Assembly (NCBI GenBank): GCA_021234155.1
Contig: JAJEKV010000046.1
Span: 4,500,665-4,564,664 of the forward strand
Direction of reading: 5' to 3'
DNA: 64,000 bases
Source of the DNA: Isoetes taiwanensis
Lineage: Eukaryota > Streptophyta > Lycopodiopsida > Isoetales > Isoetaceae
This document shows positions 10,747-20,865 of this stretch, piece after piece. Position 1 is the first letter of the stretch. Every line of letters begins with the position of its first letter. The position numbers and the translations under genes are program-made. The notes under the pieces were generated by a model, which worked only from the letters and a program-made list of their open reading frames with translations, searched no databases and was not told the DNA's origin.

Positions 10747-11136
10747 ATGGCATTGAAGTGGATGCTCTTCTTGCTCTTTCTAATTATGGCAGGTAGATTT
10801 TACTTCTTCTTTCTTCTGGTTGTCTATCAATGCTAAGCAAATCTATTTGAACTAGGCATGTGTGTTGAAGGGTTTGTTGTTGGTCAACACATCTCCAAAA
10901 GTAATCGACGTCTTCTGACAAGTATAGTCTTTTCCTATTCCTTTAATGACACTATATTTTGATCATTTGCAAATTTGGCAGCTTGTCCACGAAATTGTCA
11001 GGGAGGCGTGATGCCCTTTTGTGATGGAGAAGCTAGAGATGATTTCTGTTATAATTGCTGCACCATCCCCCCTAACTGTGAATTTAAATATGATGATGGG
11101 AGTATTTTCACATGCCCCAATAACAATCTGTTCTAG
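10747..11136 (+). CDS. Secreted proteinase inhibitor II (Pin-II)-like peptide, three exons
   Basis: Proposed exons are 10747-10792, 10856-10921 and 10982-11136, giving 88 residues. Introns start GT (GTAGAT, GTATAG) and end AG (ACTAG, GGCAG), and both split a codon after its first base. The product begins MALKWMLFLLFLIMAG, a hydrophobic signal peptide. It continues through a basic stretch (SNRRLL) to a mature domain CPRNC...FC...FCYNCC...NCEF...DDGSIFTC. The eight cysteines (C-x3-C, C, C-x2-CC, C, C) and the DG before the last cysteine match the potato inhibitor II repeat, and an intron in the signal region is typical of that family. Known for the family: extracellular inhibition of trypsin- or chymotrypsin-like enzymes, often in defence or floral tissue. 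The middle exon is 66 nt, so skipping it keeps the frame (66 residues). Residues between cysteines 2 and 4 are divergent, so target specificity is unknown. It is too short and too spliced to appear as one ORF. Confidence 0.75.
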
Positions 11137-11664
11137 TTTCCAAATTTTAAATACTGAATTGAACTCTTATAAATATTATTACCCATGATGAAAATAGATG
11201 GAGATACACATCAAATGTAATTAAATACCTAGGGTGTGTTTCTATGAGCCATTCCATACTTGACCTCCTTGGAAAGACAATGTTATTTTTAGAAAAAACA
11301 TGAATGACGGAAATGTGGTAAGTTGTTTGGATTCCAATGGTTCACATCCAGATCTGAAATAATCTTTAGCCTACATCAAATTCCTCTAGATTGAAGAGGG
11401 TATAAAAGGCTTTAGAAAAGCAAAGCATGAAAAATGATGGCCATGAAGTAGAGCATAAAGTGATGGCGATGCCCGCAGTGAGGAAGTGGATGGTTCTTAT
11501 CTGCTTACCAAATTTGCAATAACAGAAGTAGATTCAGTAGAAATAGCAACATTAACACTAGAATTGTCAGGCGTTGGACCAAAAATGGTGCATTTGCACT
11601 GTTCACTTTAAAATTCATATAAAATCAATGGCTCAAAATTCAATAAAACCCTTCCTAGAAATTT
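11137..11664. other. Downstream of the Pin-II-like gene, nothing recognised
   Basis: AT-rich sequence with no ORF or repeat that I can name. It probably includes the 3' untranslated region of the inhibitor gene. Confidence 0.4.
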
Positions 11665-12080
11665 AAGAAGATTAAAATAACAAGAAACATATAACTTGAA
11701 ATTAAGGCATGGCTATGTATAATAGCAAGGAACATAAGAAGATTAAAATAACACGAAACGTAGAATTTGAAATTAAGGCAAGGCTATGTATTATAGCAAG
11801 AAACATAAGAAGATTAAAATATAGCAAGACAGGATTCTAGTCTCCTAAATATATATAATAGCAAGGAACATAAGAAGATTAAAATAACAAGAAACATAGA
11901 ACTTGAAATTAAGGCATGGCTATGTATAATAGCAAGGAACATAAGAAGATTAAAATAATAGGAAACTTAGAATTTGAAACTAAGGCTCTAGCAAGCAACA
12001 TAAGAAGATTAAAATACAGGAAACATAGAATTTAAATTAAGACAAGGCTGTAGCAAGACAGGATTCTAGTCTCCTAAATT
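11665..12080. repeat. Tandem array of about six 60-78 bp units
   Basis: Each unit begins AAGAAGATTAAAATA, and most continue with GAAACATAGAATTTGAAATT and AAGGCAAGGCTATGTAT. Units differ by substitutions and internal deletions. A second motif, GACAGGATTCTAGTCTCCTA, appears in units three and six. A single diverged relative lies at 6406-6460. The array ends 18 bases before the tRNA gene. Confidence 0.85.
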
Positions 12081-12097
12081 GAACCACAATAGCAAAT

Positions 12098-12168
12098 GCC
12101 TCCACAGAGGATCGAACTCTGGACCTTCAGTTTACAAGACTGACGCTCTACCACTGAGCTATAAAGGC
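12098..12168 (-). tRNA. tRNA-Thr (anticodon TGT), nuclear
   Basis: The minus strand folds as a complete 71-nt cloverleaf. The acceptor GCCTTTA pairs with TGGAGGC (two G-T pairs). The D arm is GCTC/GAGC, the anticodon stem is TCAGT/ACTGA with loop CTTGTAA (anticodon TGT), the variable loop is AGGTC, and the T arm is CAGAG-TTCGATC-CTCTG. The A box (TAGCTCAGTGGTAGAGC) and B box (GTTCGATCC) are intact. It lacks an encoded CCA, as expected for a nuclear gene, and differs from plastid trnT-UGU. No clear T-run terminator follows immediately, so activity is likely but not certain. Confidence 0.9.
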
Positions 12169-12665
12169 ATCATCTATTATGTTTTTTTGAAATCTCTTTC
12201 ATACTCAAGTTTTGTTACGGTTATCAGAAACAAGCCCATTTTTCTTTACAGTCCTTGTTCTATTATTTTATGTCGTATAATATGAGCAATATAGGCAATG
12301 TAACAAAAAAATCTTGCTTTGAAGAATAATTTGGTATTACAATAGCAGATATGCGAAATGGAAGGCTCCGTTCATTATTTGGCTGACAATCCCTGAATCT
12401 AGAGTCTCTAAAAATGGATCTCCTGTCCTTGCTAAATGAGTCTCCGTTCATTAGTGCGGTGCATGTAGATAGGAAGCTTGCTGACCATTTCAACATGGGT
12501 TTCCAAAATCACAGAAACAGCATAGTGTGACGTTCGTTAAAGCAATTATAGTTACCATCTTCTTGTTACCTTCTCATCAGCACATGTCATATTCCCTCTT
12601 ACCCTAGCCAAGATGCAGAAAGCTGCTTCAGCACAAAATTTAGTCTTTTGCCTGAGAAACAAATA

Positions 12666-13790
12666 TTATGACTGTGTTAAAAGTATCTCTGGCTTCCGAG
12701 GTTTTGATGGCGTTGAATTTGCAGAGCTTGCAGCAGCTGCTGCCACAGCTGCTGTAGCGGCCTCATCTAATCGAAGAAGACTTCGAGTCGCCAATATTGC
12801 TTCTGGTATAAGCTCATGTGTTGCCCGTGCATACAGCGCCCGTGCTGCTGCTGCTGCAGCAACCTTGACTTCAGAAGGATTACAGGGACCCATAAGACAA
12901 TGAGCAAGCACTTTAAGAATTGGCTGCAGTAATTCCCACGGAAGTGGTATCCTGAGCTCTCCTTCAACCATTGGAGAACTAGAAGATTCACTTGAAGGGC
13001 TCCTAGCTGGGGAAGATGAACAGGTAGTACTTCCCAAGGAGCTTGCCCTTCCTAATGAAACCCTATTTTGCAGACCATCAGTGGAAACACTGTTAACAAA
13101 GGCCAACTTAGCAATCTCATCAGTTTTAGATGCCCAGGAACAACCGCGCATGGCCCAGCTGCGTGCGCACTGGCACAATTCCAGTTTTGACTTACTAGGC
13201 ATGATGGCAATCTTCCGACAGAAGAGATCTAACGCTATCCCCACAATAGATGCACGTTTAGTAGTCTTCACTGCTTCTTGTGGCTCTAATGGTGGTGCAA
13301 TTTGACCTATAGAGATTTGCGAGTTTGGATTCGATGATGGAACACGAGGGGTGTGATACAGACTTGGCTGGGAAAGATTTGGAATATGCACTACAAGGGG
13401 TCTTCCAGCCCTTGCCTTAGATTCCATTGTGTACAAGGCAAGTAGGACAGCTTCAAACCCTGCTAAAGCTTCGCCTGGCTCGCTGGCTAATCTTGGTAGA
13501 TATATACCACACATTGTTGGTATGTATCTCAACACCACTGCTTGCAGATCTGAATCACCTGTCTGATAAGTGTCATACATCCACTGGCAAAGTTCATCAT
13601 CACCTTTCCCTGCTCCAGGTGCTGATAGCTTGGCATAAATTAGTTCTGCTACTTTTTCATCCTCTAATAGATGTTTTGCAGGTCTTTCAGATTCCTGCAG
13701 GGATTCAAACGAATCAAAGGGCCCCAAAACACGACCAAGTGCTACTATTCTAGTGCGAGCCTGAGCCATACCTCCCCACCATGTCTGCAT
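12666..13790 (-). CDS. Hyccin family protein, subunit of the plant PI4K-alpha complex
   Basis: A 374-residue intronless reading frame starting MQTWWGGMAQARTRI. Family blocks follow in order: LICAKL-type helices, GDDELCQWMYDTYQTGDSDL (about residues 50-70), LAGFEAVLLALYTMESKARA, VVHIPNLSQPSLYHTPRVP, and a C-terminal alanine-rich helical part (ELLQPILKVLAHCLMGPCNP, then VKVAAAAAARALYARATHEL). This order and length match plant hyccin/FAM126 proteins (Arabidopsis HYC1/HYC2). There, hyccin works with PI4K-alpha-1, NPG and EFOP proteins at the plasma membrane to make PI4P. I chose the ATG at 13788-13790 because homologues begin MQTWW. The frame is open further upstream, but only a TTG is available there and that sequence looks like leader. 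No stop or frameshift is present. The serine-rich linker (about residues 235-270) is typical low-conservation sequence. Confidence 0.9.
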   Translation of the reverse strand: MQTWWGGMAQARTRIVALGRVLGPFDSFESLQESERPAKHLLEDEKVAELIYAKLSAPGAGKGDDELCQWMYDTYQTGDSDLQAVVLRYIPTMCGIYLPRLASEPGEALAGFEAVLLALYTMESKARAGRPLVVHIPNLSQPSLYHTPRVPSSNPNSQISIGQIAPPLEPQEAVKTTKRASIVGIALDLFCRKIAIMPSKSKLELCQCARSWAMRGCSWASKTDEIAKLAFVNSVSTDGLQNRVSLGRASSLGSTTCSSSPARSPSSESSSSPMVEGELRIPLPWELLQPILKVLAHCLMGPCNPSEVKVAAAAAARALYARATHELIPEAILATRSLLRLDEAATAAVAAAAASSANSTPSKPRKPEILLTQS

Positions 13791-14409
13791 GCTCCTCAAA
13801 AATTTCAATTTCTCGAGGCAGACAAACTTTATTATGCACAGATAAATGTAAATAAGACAGTTTGATTTTCTTGCCCTAAAGGTCAACCCCAACAAAAGTA
13901 GCCAGGTCTGTCTAATAAGCCATGTAAAAACAACCAGCTCAAAAAACTCCTCCAAGGATTTCCACAACAACCCCAATTTTAAAAATCCTTAATCCCCCAC
14001 TTGTCAAGAAAAGCTAGCGACTTACAAATCTGACCTATTTTCCAAACAAAAAATCTTGAGGCGTACATTCTCTTCAAGACAAGATCCGCCATGGTTGCGC
14101 AGAGGAGCAAACTCTAAGAAAACGATCTAGACAATCTTGTAAAGCCGCGGCTTACCCGAGAAGGCATATGGAGGACAGAAAAACTGATGGGTTGAGCAGA
14201 AAAACATCGATTGACATGCTGGTGTGTCGGATCTGGTGCGGCTGATGAGAGATGTTCCTCGTTTGGGCGTCTGCCGAAGTCCGGCGGTGAAGTCCGGCGG
14301 AGCCCCTGTGGACTAGACGTTGAGGCCACGTTGTTGTTCTGTGGCCTGCCGCTCCGCTTTTCAAACATTCCACGACTTTAGGTGCCAGCCTAGCGCACTT
14401 TATTGCCAC
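13791..14409 (-). promoter_or_regulatory. Probable 5' leader and promoter of the hyccin gene
   Basis: This stretch lies upstream of the hyccin start and is more GC-rich between 14110 and 14400 than its surroundings. A possible splice donor (TCGG|GTAAGC) occurs at 14155 on the minus strand, with several weak acceptors between 13810 and 13915, so a leader intron is possible. Two overlapping minus-strand ORFs here (about 85 residues each) have no recognised domain and are probably chance. Confidence 0.4.
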
Positions 14410-15339
14410 GTACCGGCAAAAGCGTTTAAAAACAATTTCAGGCCTTATGTATCTCGCTAAGCAATAATCTGGCCGAAATCAGAAAGGGTAGGAATATAAC
14501 TTAAGATTTGGCATTTTTGTTGTTGGTATTCATATAGAGATACCGTAGAAGGTGATGCTGGCACCCTGGATTCCAAATATGGAATCTAGGGCTCCAATCT
14601 GGGCTTCTGTTGGTCTTCACGTGGGCAGCAGATGGCGAAGGCGCAGATGGGTGGCTATTCTTGGTTGGGTAATGTGTCGTTCGCCGAAAGCGATTTGAAA
14701 GCTCTGCTTGTTGCAAGAAATGGCTGCTTGATTTTGCCATTCCACTGTTAATGGGTTGCATGGGCCAGAAGCATGCGACATGGAGATAAATCGAGAAAGC
14801 AGACAGCTAGCATCCCTGAACAGAGATAGGTCAGAAGAACTGAGATCTTGGGCTTGCATTATTTAGGAGCTCAGAAATCGTAACTTGGTTTCCTTTCAAC
14901 AAAGCCTTAGGTTCTTAGGGATGGCTTAGGTATCTACAGAGTTCTCACGGGATGGCTTAGGTTTTCACAGGGTTCTTAGGCTGAGAGTTCTTGAACAGTC
15001 CTTGTGCAGGTCTTGGTTTTTTTTTTTTTTTTTTCGCGCAACAGGCTAAGAGAGTGGCTGTTGCATCTTTAGCGTCATATTGCCTGACTCTGTGCTTTTG
15101 TTGCTTCATTCTAATCCGGTATGTTGTTGCTTGTTTTTGCAGGGCAATCAGGCGAGAATTCAAGCATAAGGTTTTGGAGTATTTAGGCCGTTGACTCCAT
15201 TTAATAAGCCACCTGGGTGATTTCTGTCAGAATTGAAGCGTGAATATCCCTCTATTTGGTCAAGATTAAAGCTAGAAAGGGTGAATGGGCTTGAATAGGA
15301 TGAGGTCTTTGGAGCTTGATTAGGTTATAAATCCATGCC
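14410..15339. other. Upstream of hyccin, nothing assigned
   Basis: No recognisable gene. Short repeats of GGGATGGCTTAGG and GGTTCTTAGG lie at 14910-14980 and a T-run at 15017-15033. Minus-strand ORFs of 80-86 residues overlap one another at 14500-14860 and show no domain. Confidence 0.4.
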
Positions 15340-15480
15340 TTTGGTCCACCATCCGGAAATATAGTGTTGGAGCTATAGTGTTGGGCACTAGGTAAGTGGG
15401 AGAGCATTGGATTCCAGTTGGGGTTCGATTCCCCAAGCTCCCTCCATGTTGGAAAGTTATATTTGATGTGTTGTATGTTT
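15340..15480 (+). mobile_element. tRNA-derived SINE (head region)
   Basis: The sequence contains an A-box-like GGTAAGTGGGAGAGC at about 15391-15405 and a B box GGTTCGATTCC at about 15421-15432, spaced as in tRNA genes. It does not fold into a clean cloverleaf. That combination is the mark of a SINE head and not of a functional tRNA. The 3' boundary is uncertain. Confidence 0.55.
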
Positions 15481-15638
15481 GATGTGCTGCTGTATACTTG
15501 CTGGGAGAAGATAACCATTGGACTGGAGCTTGTTAAATCCCCCTTGCAAATCGGGTCAACATGGGGTTGTTTGAACCCATCTTGACTTTGAGCGGACGGA
15601 TCATATGGATGCACAAGGAATATTCCCCAAAATGTGCC

Positions 15639-15838
15639 ATGATCTAGTGGCCACAAAAATTCAAAATACACCCCAAACGATTTTTACGAGAACATCCAGG
15701 AAGATTCTAAGAGAACCGCATAAAATATCACATTACCAATGATCTAGTGGCCACAAAAATTCAAAATACACCCCAAACGATATTTACGAGAACATCCAGG
15801 AAGATTCTAAGAGAACCGCATAAAATATCACATTACCA
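15639..15838. repeat. 100-bp tandem duplication
   Basis: Two adjacent 100-bp copies (15639-15738 and 15739-15838) differ at a single position, 15682 T versus 15782 A. The near-identity means the duplication is recent or was recently homogenised. Confidence 0.97.
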
Positions 15839-16514
15839 GGTTCCAGAAATACAAATCATATAGTTTTATGTCAAATTCGACATATTTGAATCCTATTCTA
15901 TATTTGACCATGCCTCTTCAAGAATTTCTTTTAGGATTCATATCTGATTTTCGATTACATAGACTGTAAATAGTTTTTTTTTCCTTAACGCCCTGGTTCT
16001 CAGGTTTTCAGGCTGAGATTAAATTTGAGCCCTTCATTAGAGTGTTGTTACCAACTAGTAACAGCTTCATCGGCCACATTTTTTCCTGTTTCTCATAACA
16101 TCCTAGGGTGTTGAGCCTGTATTCCTTATAAAATCCTAGAGTATTACAAATCTGACCAAAATACAGATTTTTCCGGAACTCTGTTCCAGCTACTTCTTGA
16201 AGCTGCTTAAGGGACGAAAAACTAATAAAATCTTCAAATTGCATTCTTGAAGCTGGATTGAAGCTGCTTTCTTGAAGTTTAAAGGCTGGACATCACTTCA
16301 AATTTGCCCATGGAGTGCGAAACTTTTGCCCAAAATTTGAGTTCTTCAAAGAAATCAATAGCTCTCTTGCATAACAAAAAGAGATAGAAAAGTTGTGGGC
16401 CGGTTATGAGCTTCTTCTGACGACTTCATTTTGGCTATTCCGGCCACTTCTTCTCCTCCATTCCGGCTCCTCTCCTCTCTCTCTCATGCAAACCCTTGAA
16501 CCAAGGCATGAAGG

Positions 16515-16620
16515 GCGATAACGTCCTAGCGCTCGGACGTTACCCTAAAAAAAAATTCGGGCCAATGAAAATGTCGAGGGCGTGCGCACTCGGGCCAGGA
16601 CGTTATCTACACCATAACTA
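16515..16620. repeat. Inverted-repeat cluster around TAACGTCC
   Basis: TAACGTCC at about 16521-16528 is followed by its reverse complement GGACGTTA at about 16537-16544. A further copy, AGGACGTTATC, lies near 16598-16608. Stem formation is possible in two ways. Function is unknown. Confidence 0.6.
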
Positions 16621-16689
16621 TTGTTGAATGGTGTAACAACAATTCCATGTCCAAAATGGATCATGGAAAGATAACCACATAGCCATTAA

Positions 16690-17086
16690 CACCTATGTAA
16701 AAACAACTTCGGTTGCGTTCTGCCTTCTCCTCCAGTAAAATAGTTCTTTCTCTAGATCCCTACCCAGTTGAACAGTGACAGAACTGTGACGATCCCTTTC
16801 TTGATTTCACAGTTTAGCAATTGATTGCATTTAACTTTGCGTTCATAAGGATTTATCTCTCATTCAAAATAATTTGCCTCTCGTTCTAAAAATTCTACCT
16901 GTCATTCTGAACACTTTACCTCTCATTTCGAAGCTCCAAGAATTTTTGACTGCCTGCAGAATGCAACCGAAGTTGCTTCCATGTAACAAGAATATTCCGT
17001 CCAAAAACATTCTGGACATGTCAATATGATGCCTCCACGTGCCGGTATATTTCCATGCCAGAATGTTTCTGGGAGGAACATTCTTG
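16690..17086. mobile_element. Nested inverted-repeat element, MITE-like
   Basis: CAACTTCGGTTGCGTTCTG near 16704-16722 is matched in inverted orientation by CAGAATGCAACCGAAGTTG at about 16958-16976, one mismatch over 19 bp. Directly beyond it, arms at 16987-17020 and 17054-17086 form a second imperfect inverted repeat of about 33 bp. There is no coding sequence. This resembles a miniature inverted-repeat transposon, or two adjacent ones, but I found no convincing target-site duplication. Confidence 0.5.
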
Positions 17087-17280
17087 TATACAACTTAGAA
17101 TCGATTAAGACATCGATCCCATATTTGTTGTGCAACATTCCCATTCGTTTCTAAGCAACTAATTTGTTTAGAAAGCTTTGGTCTCAATAAGCTAGAGGCA
17201 TGGATTTATTGGTCGGGAAAAATGATAAGTCTGTCTCTTCTACACTTACCAACATATCCAACCCTTGGCTATGTGGATAG

Positions 17281-17840
17281 CTAGTTCATTGGGAGAGACC
17301 ACGCACTATGATATCTTCCTATTATCATGTCCTTCACGGATAATGAAATTTGAAATGTCTTTCTAAATTTGTCCCATATCAAATGAATCGGACAAGAGAG
17401 CGTACATTGTTCTAGACTTTCTTCCGCTCCTCCACAGATAGGACAAATTGAACTTACATTGTTTTGAAAGCTATGCACAACCTTGTTCACCCTCAAAACC
17501 CTATGCATAATCTGTCACAATAATGTGCAGACCTTTGGTGGCAATATGTCCTTCCAGGCCCACTTCCATATACTTATGAACTCGTCCATGTTGACATTCA
17601 CTTCCCATTTACTTGACCAAGGAAAAACCTCATCTCGGACAAGTGACTTATAGCATCAGAAAACAAATGGTCCTTCTCTATGAGTCCCAAGTATTTATAA
17701 AATGTCAAAATTCAATTATCTCCTTTGTAGTAGAACCCATAGTCCTTATAAAACTTTGTTCCAAAAATCACTACTTTGCTCTTGCTTAAATTCACTTGGA
17801 ATCCATTTGCATCACTTTAAATTCACAAGCGGCGTGCCTT
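17281..17840 (-). pseudogene. L1-type LINE fragment (RT thumb plus zf-RVT)
   Basis: On the minus strand the reading contains a thumb part (LSKSKVVIFGTKFYKD, then YKYLGLIEKDHLF). It jumps to WKDILPPKVCTLLWQIMHRV and then the zinc-binding ICPICGGAEESLEQCTLSCP with WDKF, the classic C-terminus of plant L1 elements. Sequence between thumb and zinc finger is shortened, so there is an internal deletion. The upstream edge at about 17840 abuts LINE B. Confidence 0.8.
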
Positions 17841-18720
17841 CCCCACCTTGATTCATCACCCATGCCTCCACTTACAAAAGAATGTGATATGAGATCATGG
17901 ACTTGACTCCAAGTGCTCGAGTCAAACAGACTCTTTGAACCCCTTCCAAGTCATTCCAAGTGGCAAGTGACATCACTGGCCTTCAACTTCCAGTCTATAT
18001 ATCATAACTAACTTACCAAAATCCTAAACAGGTGCGACGGGTGTGATTTGTTGTAAAGCTCTCCTTTGTATAAATTGTTCGGCATATTGCATATAAAGTC
18101 TTCCCGCATGCCATCACCCGCTGTCGATACAAGTATCTAATATGCGGCAGTAGCGTGAACTCCACTTCTAGGTACTTATATGTTTGCACTACTTCTATAT
18201 TTCGACCTTGACAAGTAAAAGCAATGTTTGTCTTTGTTGTCAAAGGCGATTGAGAACACCTTGTCTTCACTAATGGCGTGCATTTTAGTATCATGGCAGA
18301 AAGTACTCAATGCAACGAGATGTTGCTGCCTACTTGATGCGTTGTAAGCTAAGAGAACCACACCATCTGCGTAGCCTCCATGTTGAGTGGGCCAGTCTTC
18401 AAATTGATCAATGTATAGTCAAAATAGCATGGGAGATTGTGGGCACCCTTGGCAGATTCCAATACTATTGTTGACAAGCTGACCTAATAGCAGCATTCGA
18501 GGTGAGCATGTTTCGTATAGCTTGTATACGCATTCTGCAATCCTTGGGGGACTCCTAACAAACATTAATCTTTCCCACCAGTGTTTCTTATGTCCCTCAT
18601 TTAAGCAAAGATCTTATCAACATGACTTCTACCGTAGAGGGATGATGTCCGCGATTACCGTATATAATGAGGTGCCTTTCAACTTCGCCCCTTAACGAAA
18701 CATACCACCTTTTATCACCA
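17841..18720 (-). pseudogene. LINE B reverse transcriptase fragment
   Basis: Minus-strand reading gives IGICQGCPQSPMLF, LYIDQFEDWPTQHG, then YADGVVLLAYNASSRQQHL and STFCHDTKMHA. The thumb NIEVVQTYKYLEVEF and MACGKTLYAICRTIY follow. These are the RT blocks of a LINE whose other copies lie at 52-53 kb and 62-63 kb. The catalytic YADD is YADG, so the second aspartate is lost. Many stops and frame breaks are present. The 3' end of this copy is missing. Confidence 0.82.
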
Positions 18721-18729
18721 TCTGCCGCT

Positions 18730-20035
18730 ATGAAATTTCATAATATGTGGTTGGCTGGGGCTCTGAATGCCAAGATGGGATACCTTGATAATGTGCATAT
18801 AAGAGCATGAAATCTCGTCTTAGAGAGATCATTGTTTGGATCTTCTTGCTGAGGTCCTCTCTTTCCCCCTTGAGGAAGCCTCAAACTACCACACTTTGTC
18901 TTATGTATCTCTGTTCTTATTGCTCCTTGAGAAGCTAATCCTTTGGCAATGGGCGGATTTGCCATTGGGTGTTCTTAAGGTCGTGTCGTTGCTGGATCTG
19001 AGTTGGTCTATTGTCTATACTGTTTGGATGACCTAGGAGTTTCTTTGGTCTGGTCTTGCTGGGCAACATTTGCCAGTCTTGTGGATGTGTTTCAGGCAAG
19101 CTGACATGCGTAGTACCTGCATTGTCCACATCAGCCTTCAACATTTGGAGCTGAGAGCTTAGCTCTTGTTGCTTCACCATATACCTCTCCAATTCCCCCG
19201 TGCAATGATGCAACTACTCTTGAACATCAGCATAAAGCCCCATACCTTGCAAAGCCATTGTCTTGTATAGCTCCCGTATTTCACGATCCAAATTGAAGAA
19301 GTTGTCTTCCAACTTCTAATGTATGGAAGTCGTCCCTGTATCCTCTACATATTTTTCCTTTTCCAGAGTGGTGATCCTGCTACCAGTCACCTCCATAACT
19401 TCCGTTTGAAGCTTTGACATAGTCTCTTTAATCTCTTGCTTAAAATGCTCCATGTCAGGAACATGTTGTCTATTCTAGCTGGCGTCATAGCCAGATGAGA
19501 CTGGGGGTCAATGATGTGTGACCTATCCTGCTGCCTCTCAAGTTGTGCTAGTTGAAGGCAATCATCTAAGTGTTGCACGCGCATTTCGATGTCAAAAATG
19601 TGTTGCTTTCCTATGGCTAGTTGCTTTTTCAGCAGTGCATACCTGAAGATAATATCTGCTCTGCCATACCTGCAAGCTTAACTATATTTCTCTCAATATT
19701 TGCCTGGATGTTCCATTTCTGATATCCGATCAGTTGTTGCTCGTGAATGACTTGCTGCTATATTTGAGTACCAGCTATAAGTTTGCCTAGCCAAGTGTGC
19801 TCCACGTCACTTTGCCTTTGCTTTCTTTTTCAGGGTAGACTTGTCAACCTTGCCTGTGTTGTTCTCCTGTGAAATAGAATGGAGTCTATGAGATCCCCCA
19901 ATATATGCTTGGTTTCCATGTTGATTCTGGTCTTGGCTTGCATTGGTTGTGGTTGCGAGACTAGGTGAGGTTCCCCATCTATGTACATGTTCATGGAGTT
20001 TGGGGAGGAAATTGGGATCGACTTATATATTTTAG
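18730..20035 (-). pseudogene. LINE B ORF1 (coiled-coil type)
   Basis: The minus strand carries a glutamine/leucine-rich region (ELERYMVKQQELSSQLQML), then THVSLPETHPQDWQ and IQQRHDLKN. It matches, with shared order and spacing, the plus-strand copy at 57.1-58.6 kb (AHVKLPETRPV). No enzyme domain is visible, which fits an RNA-binding or assembly ORF1. The 5' start, near a methionine at about 19990, lies next to the 3' tail of another LINE B copy at 20045-20095. Confidence 0.65.
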
Positions 20036-20044
20036 GATTCGAGA

Positions 20045-20865
20045 ATGAAAAGGAGAAGAGAATAGAATAGAATAGAATAGAATATGATTTTATCGTCCAC
20101 GGAGACCAACTGGCCTATGGGACCCAAGTACAGAGGCGGCAGTGATATTACTACCGGGATTAAAAACCCCGCCCAGAAGGGTTTTAGGAGGAAAAACCTT
20201 TAGTAGCAATAAGGATCTTTGACATCTTGCCTGATTATATACATAATCACAAGTGCGGTGAGGGTTAATGTCGGACGGGGGCATAAGCGAGTCCCCATTA
20301 TCCATTACCTCCGGAGGTCTGATCCCAACAAGCCCTACGAGGCGGCGTGCTCGGTTAGCTCATGCGGGGCTGATGGGACACAACTAGCGAGCATACCGAG
20401 CCGGATATGCGCCCGTGCAGACGGGACAGGCACGGAGGGCGTGACTTTCATCCTCAATGGCCTGTTGGCGGCAGCGGCGGACTCTGTCCTCCGCGGCTCG
20501 AATCCACCTCCCACTGTCTCAATGCGGAGGTGGTGTGCACTGTCTTGAATGGAAGCAATCACCTGGCGCTTTTCATGGGTAGATGGGTGCGGGTAGTGGT
20601 GTGGGCCCCTCGTGAGCATGGGATTAAACTGCTTTGTCGATAATTTGCCACCTTGACATGTGGGGCCTCTGCATCCCAAAGCTTGGCCATGAAGCAAGCA
20701 TCAAGTATTGTTTCAAGGCGGTAGCGTTCGCCCGGTGTATGCCTTTGGTCCGCGTCGTGTGCACGCACATTCCATCGCGAGAACCACTGGGCTTGCTTAG
20801 AAGGAAACTAATCTTTATGGCCCTTAGAAGCTCTACAATCTTAAGGAATGGACATAACGCATAAA
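20045..20865 (-). pseudogene. LINE B 3' end with (ATTCT)n tail
   Basis: On the minus strand a C-terminal segment with HHLRIET and degenerate zinc-finger coding sequence is followed by a 3' untranslated region. That region contains inverted AAAACCC/GGGTTTT blocks, the terminus GGGTCCCATAGGCC and CTCCGTGGAC, and then five ATTCT units. It aligns along its length with 52.04-52.62 kb. It is more GC-rich than its surroundings. Confidence 0.8.

Noticed and set aside
12098-12168. Plastid-derived tRNA-Thr
   Set aside because: The arms differ from plastid trnT-UGU, and no other organelle sequence surrounds it.
12613-13865. Plus-strand ORFs over the hyccin gene, including an alanine-rich one
   Set aside because: They are antisense to an intact, conserved protein-coding frame and have no domain.
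13791-13976. A longer hyccin protein starting at 13976
   Set aside because: The codon there is TTG and the extra 62 residues do not match the family, which begins MQTWW.
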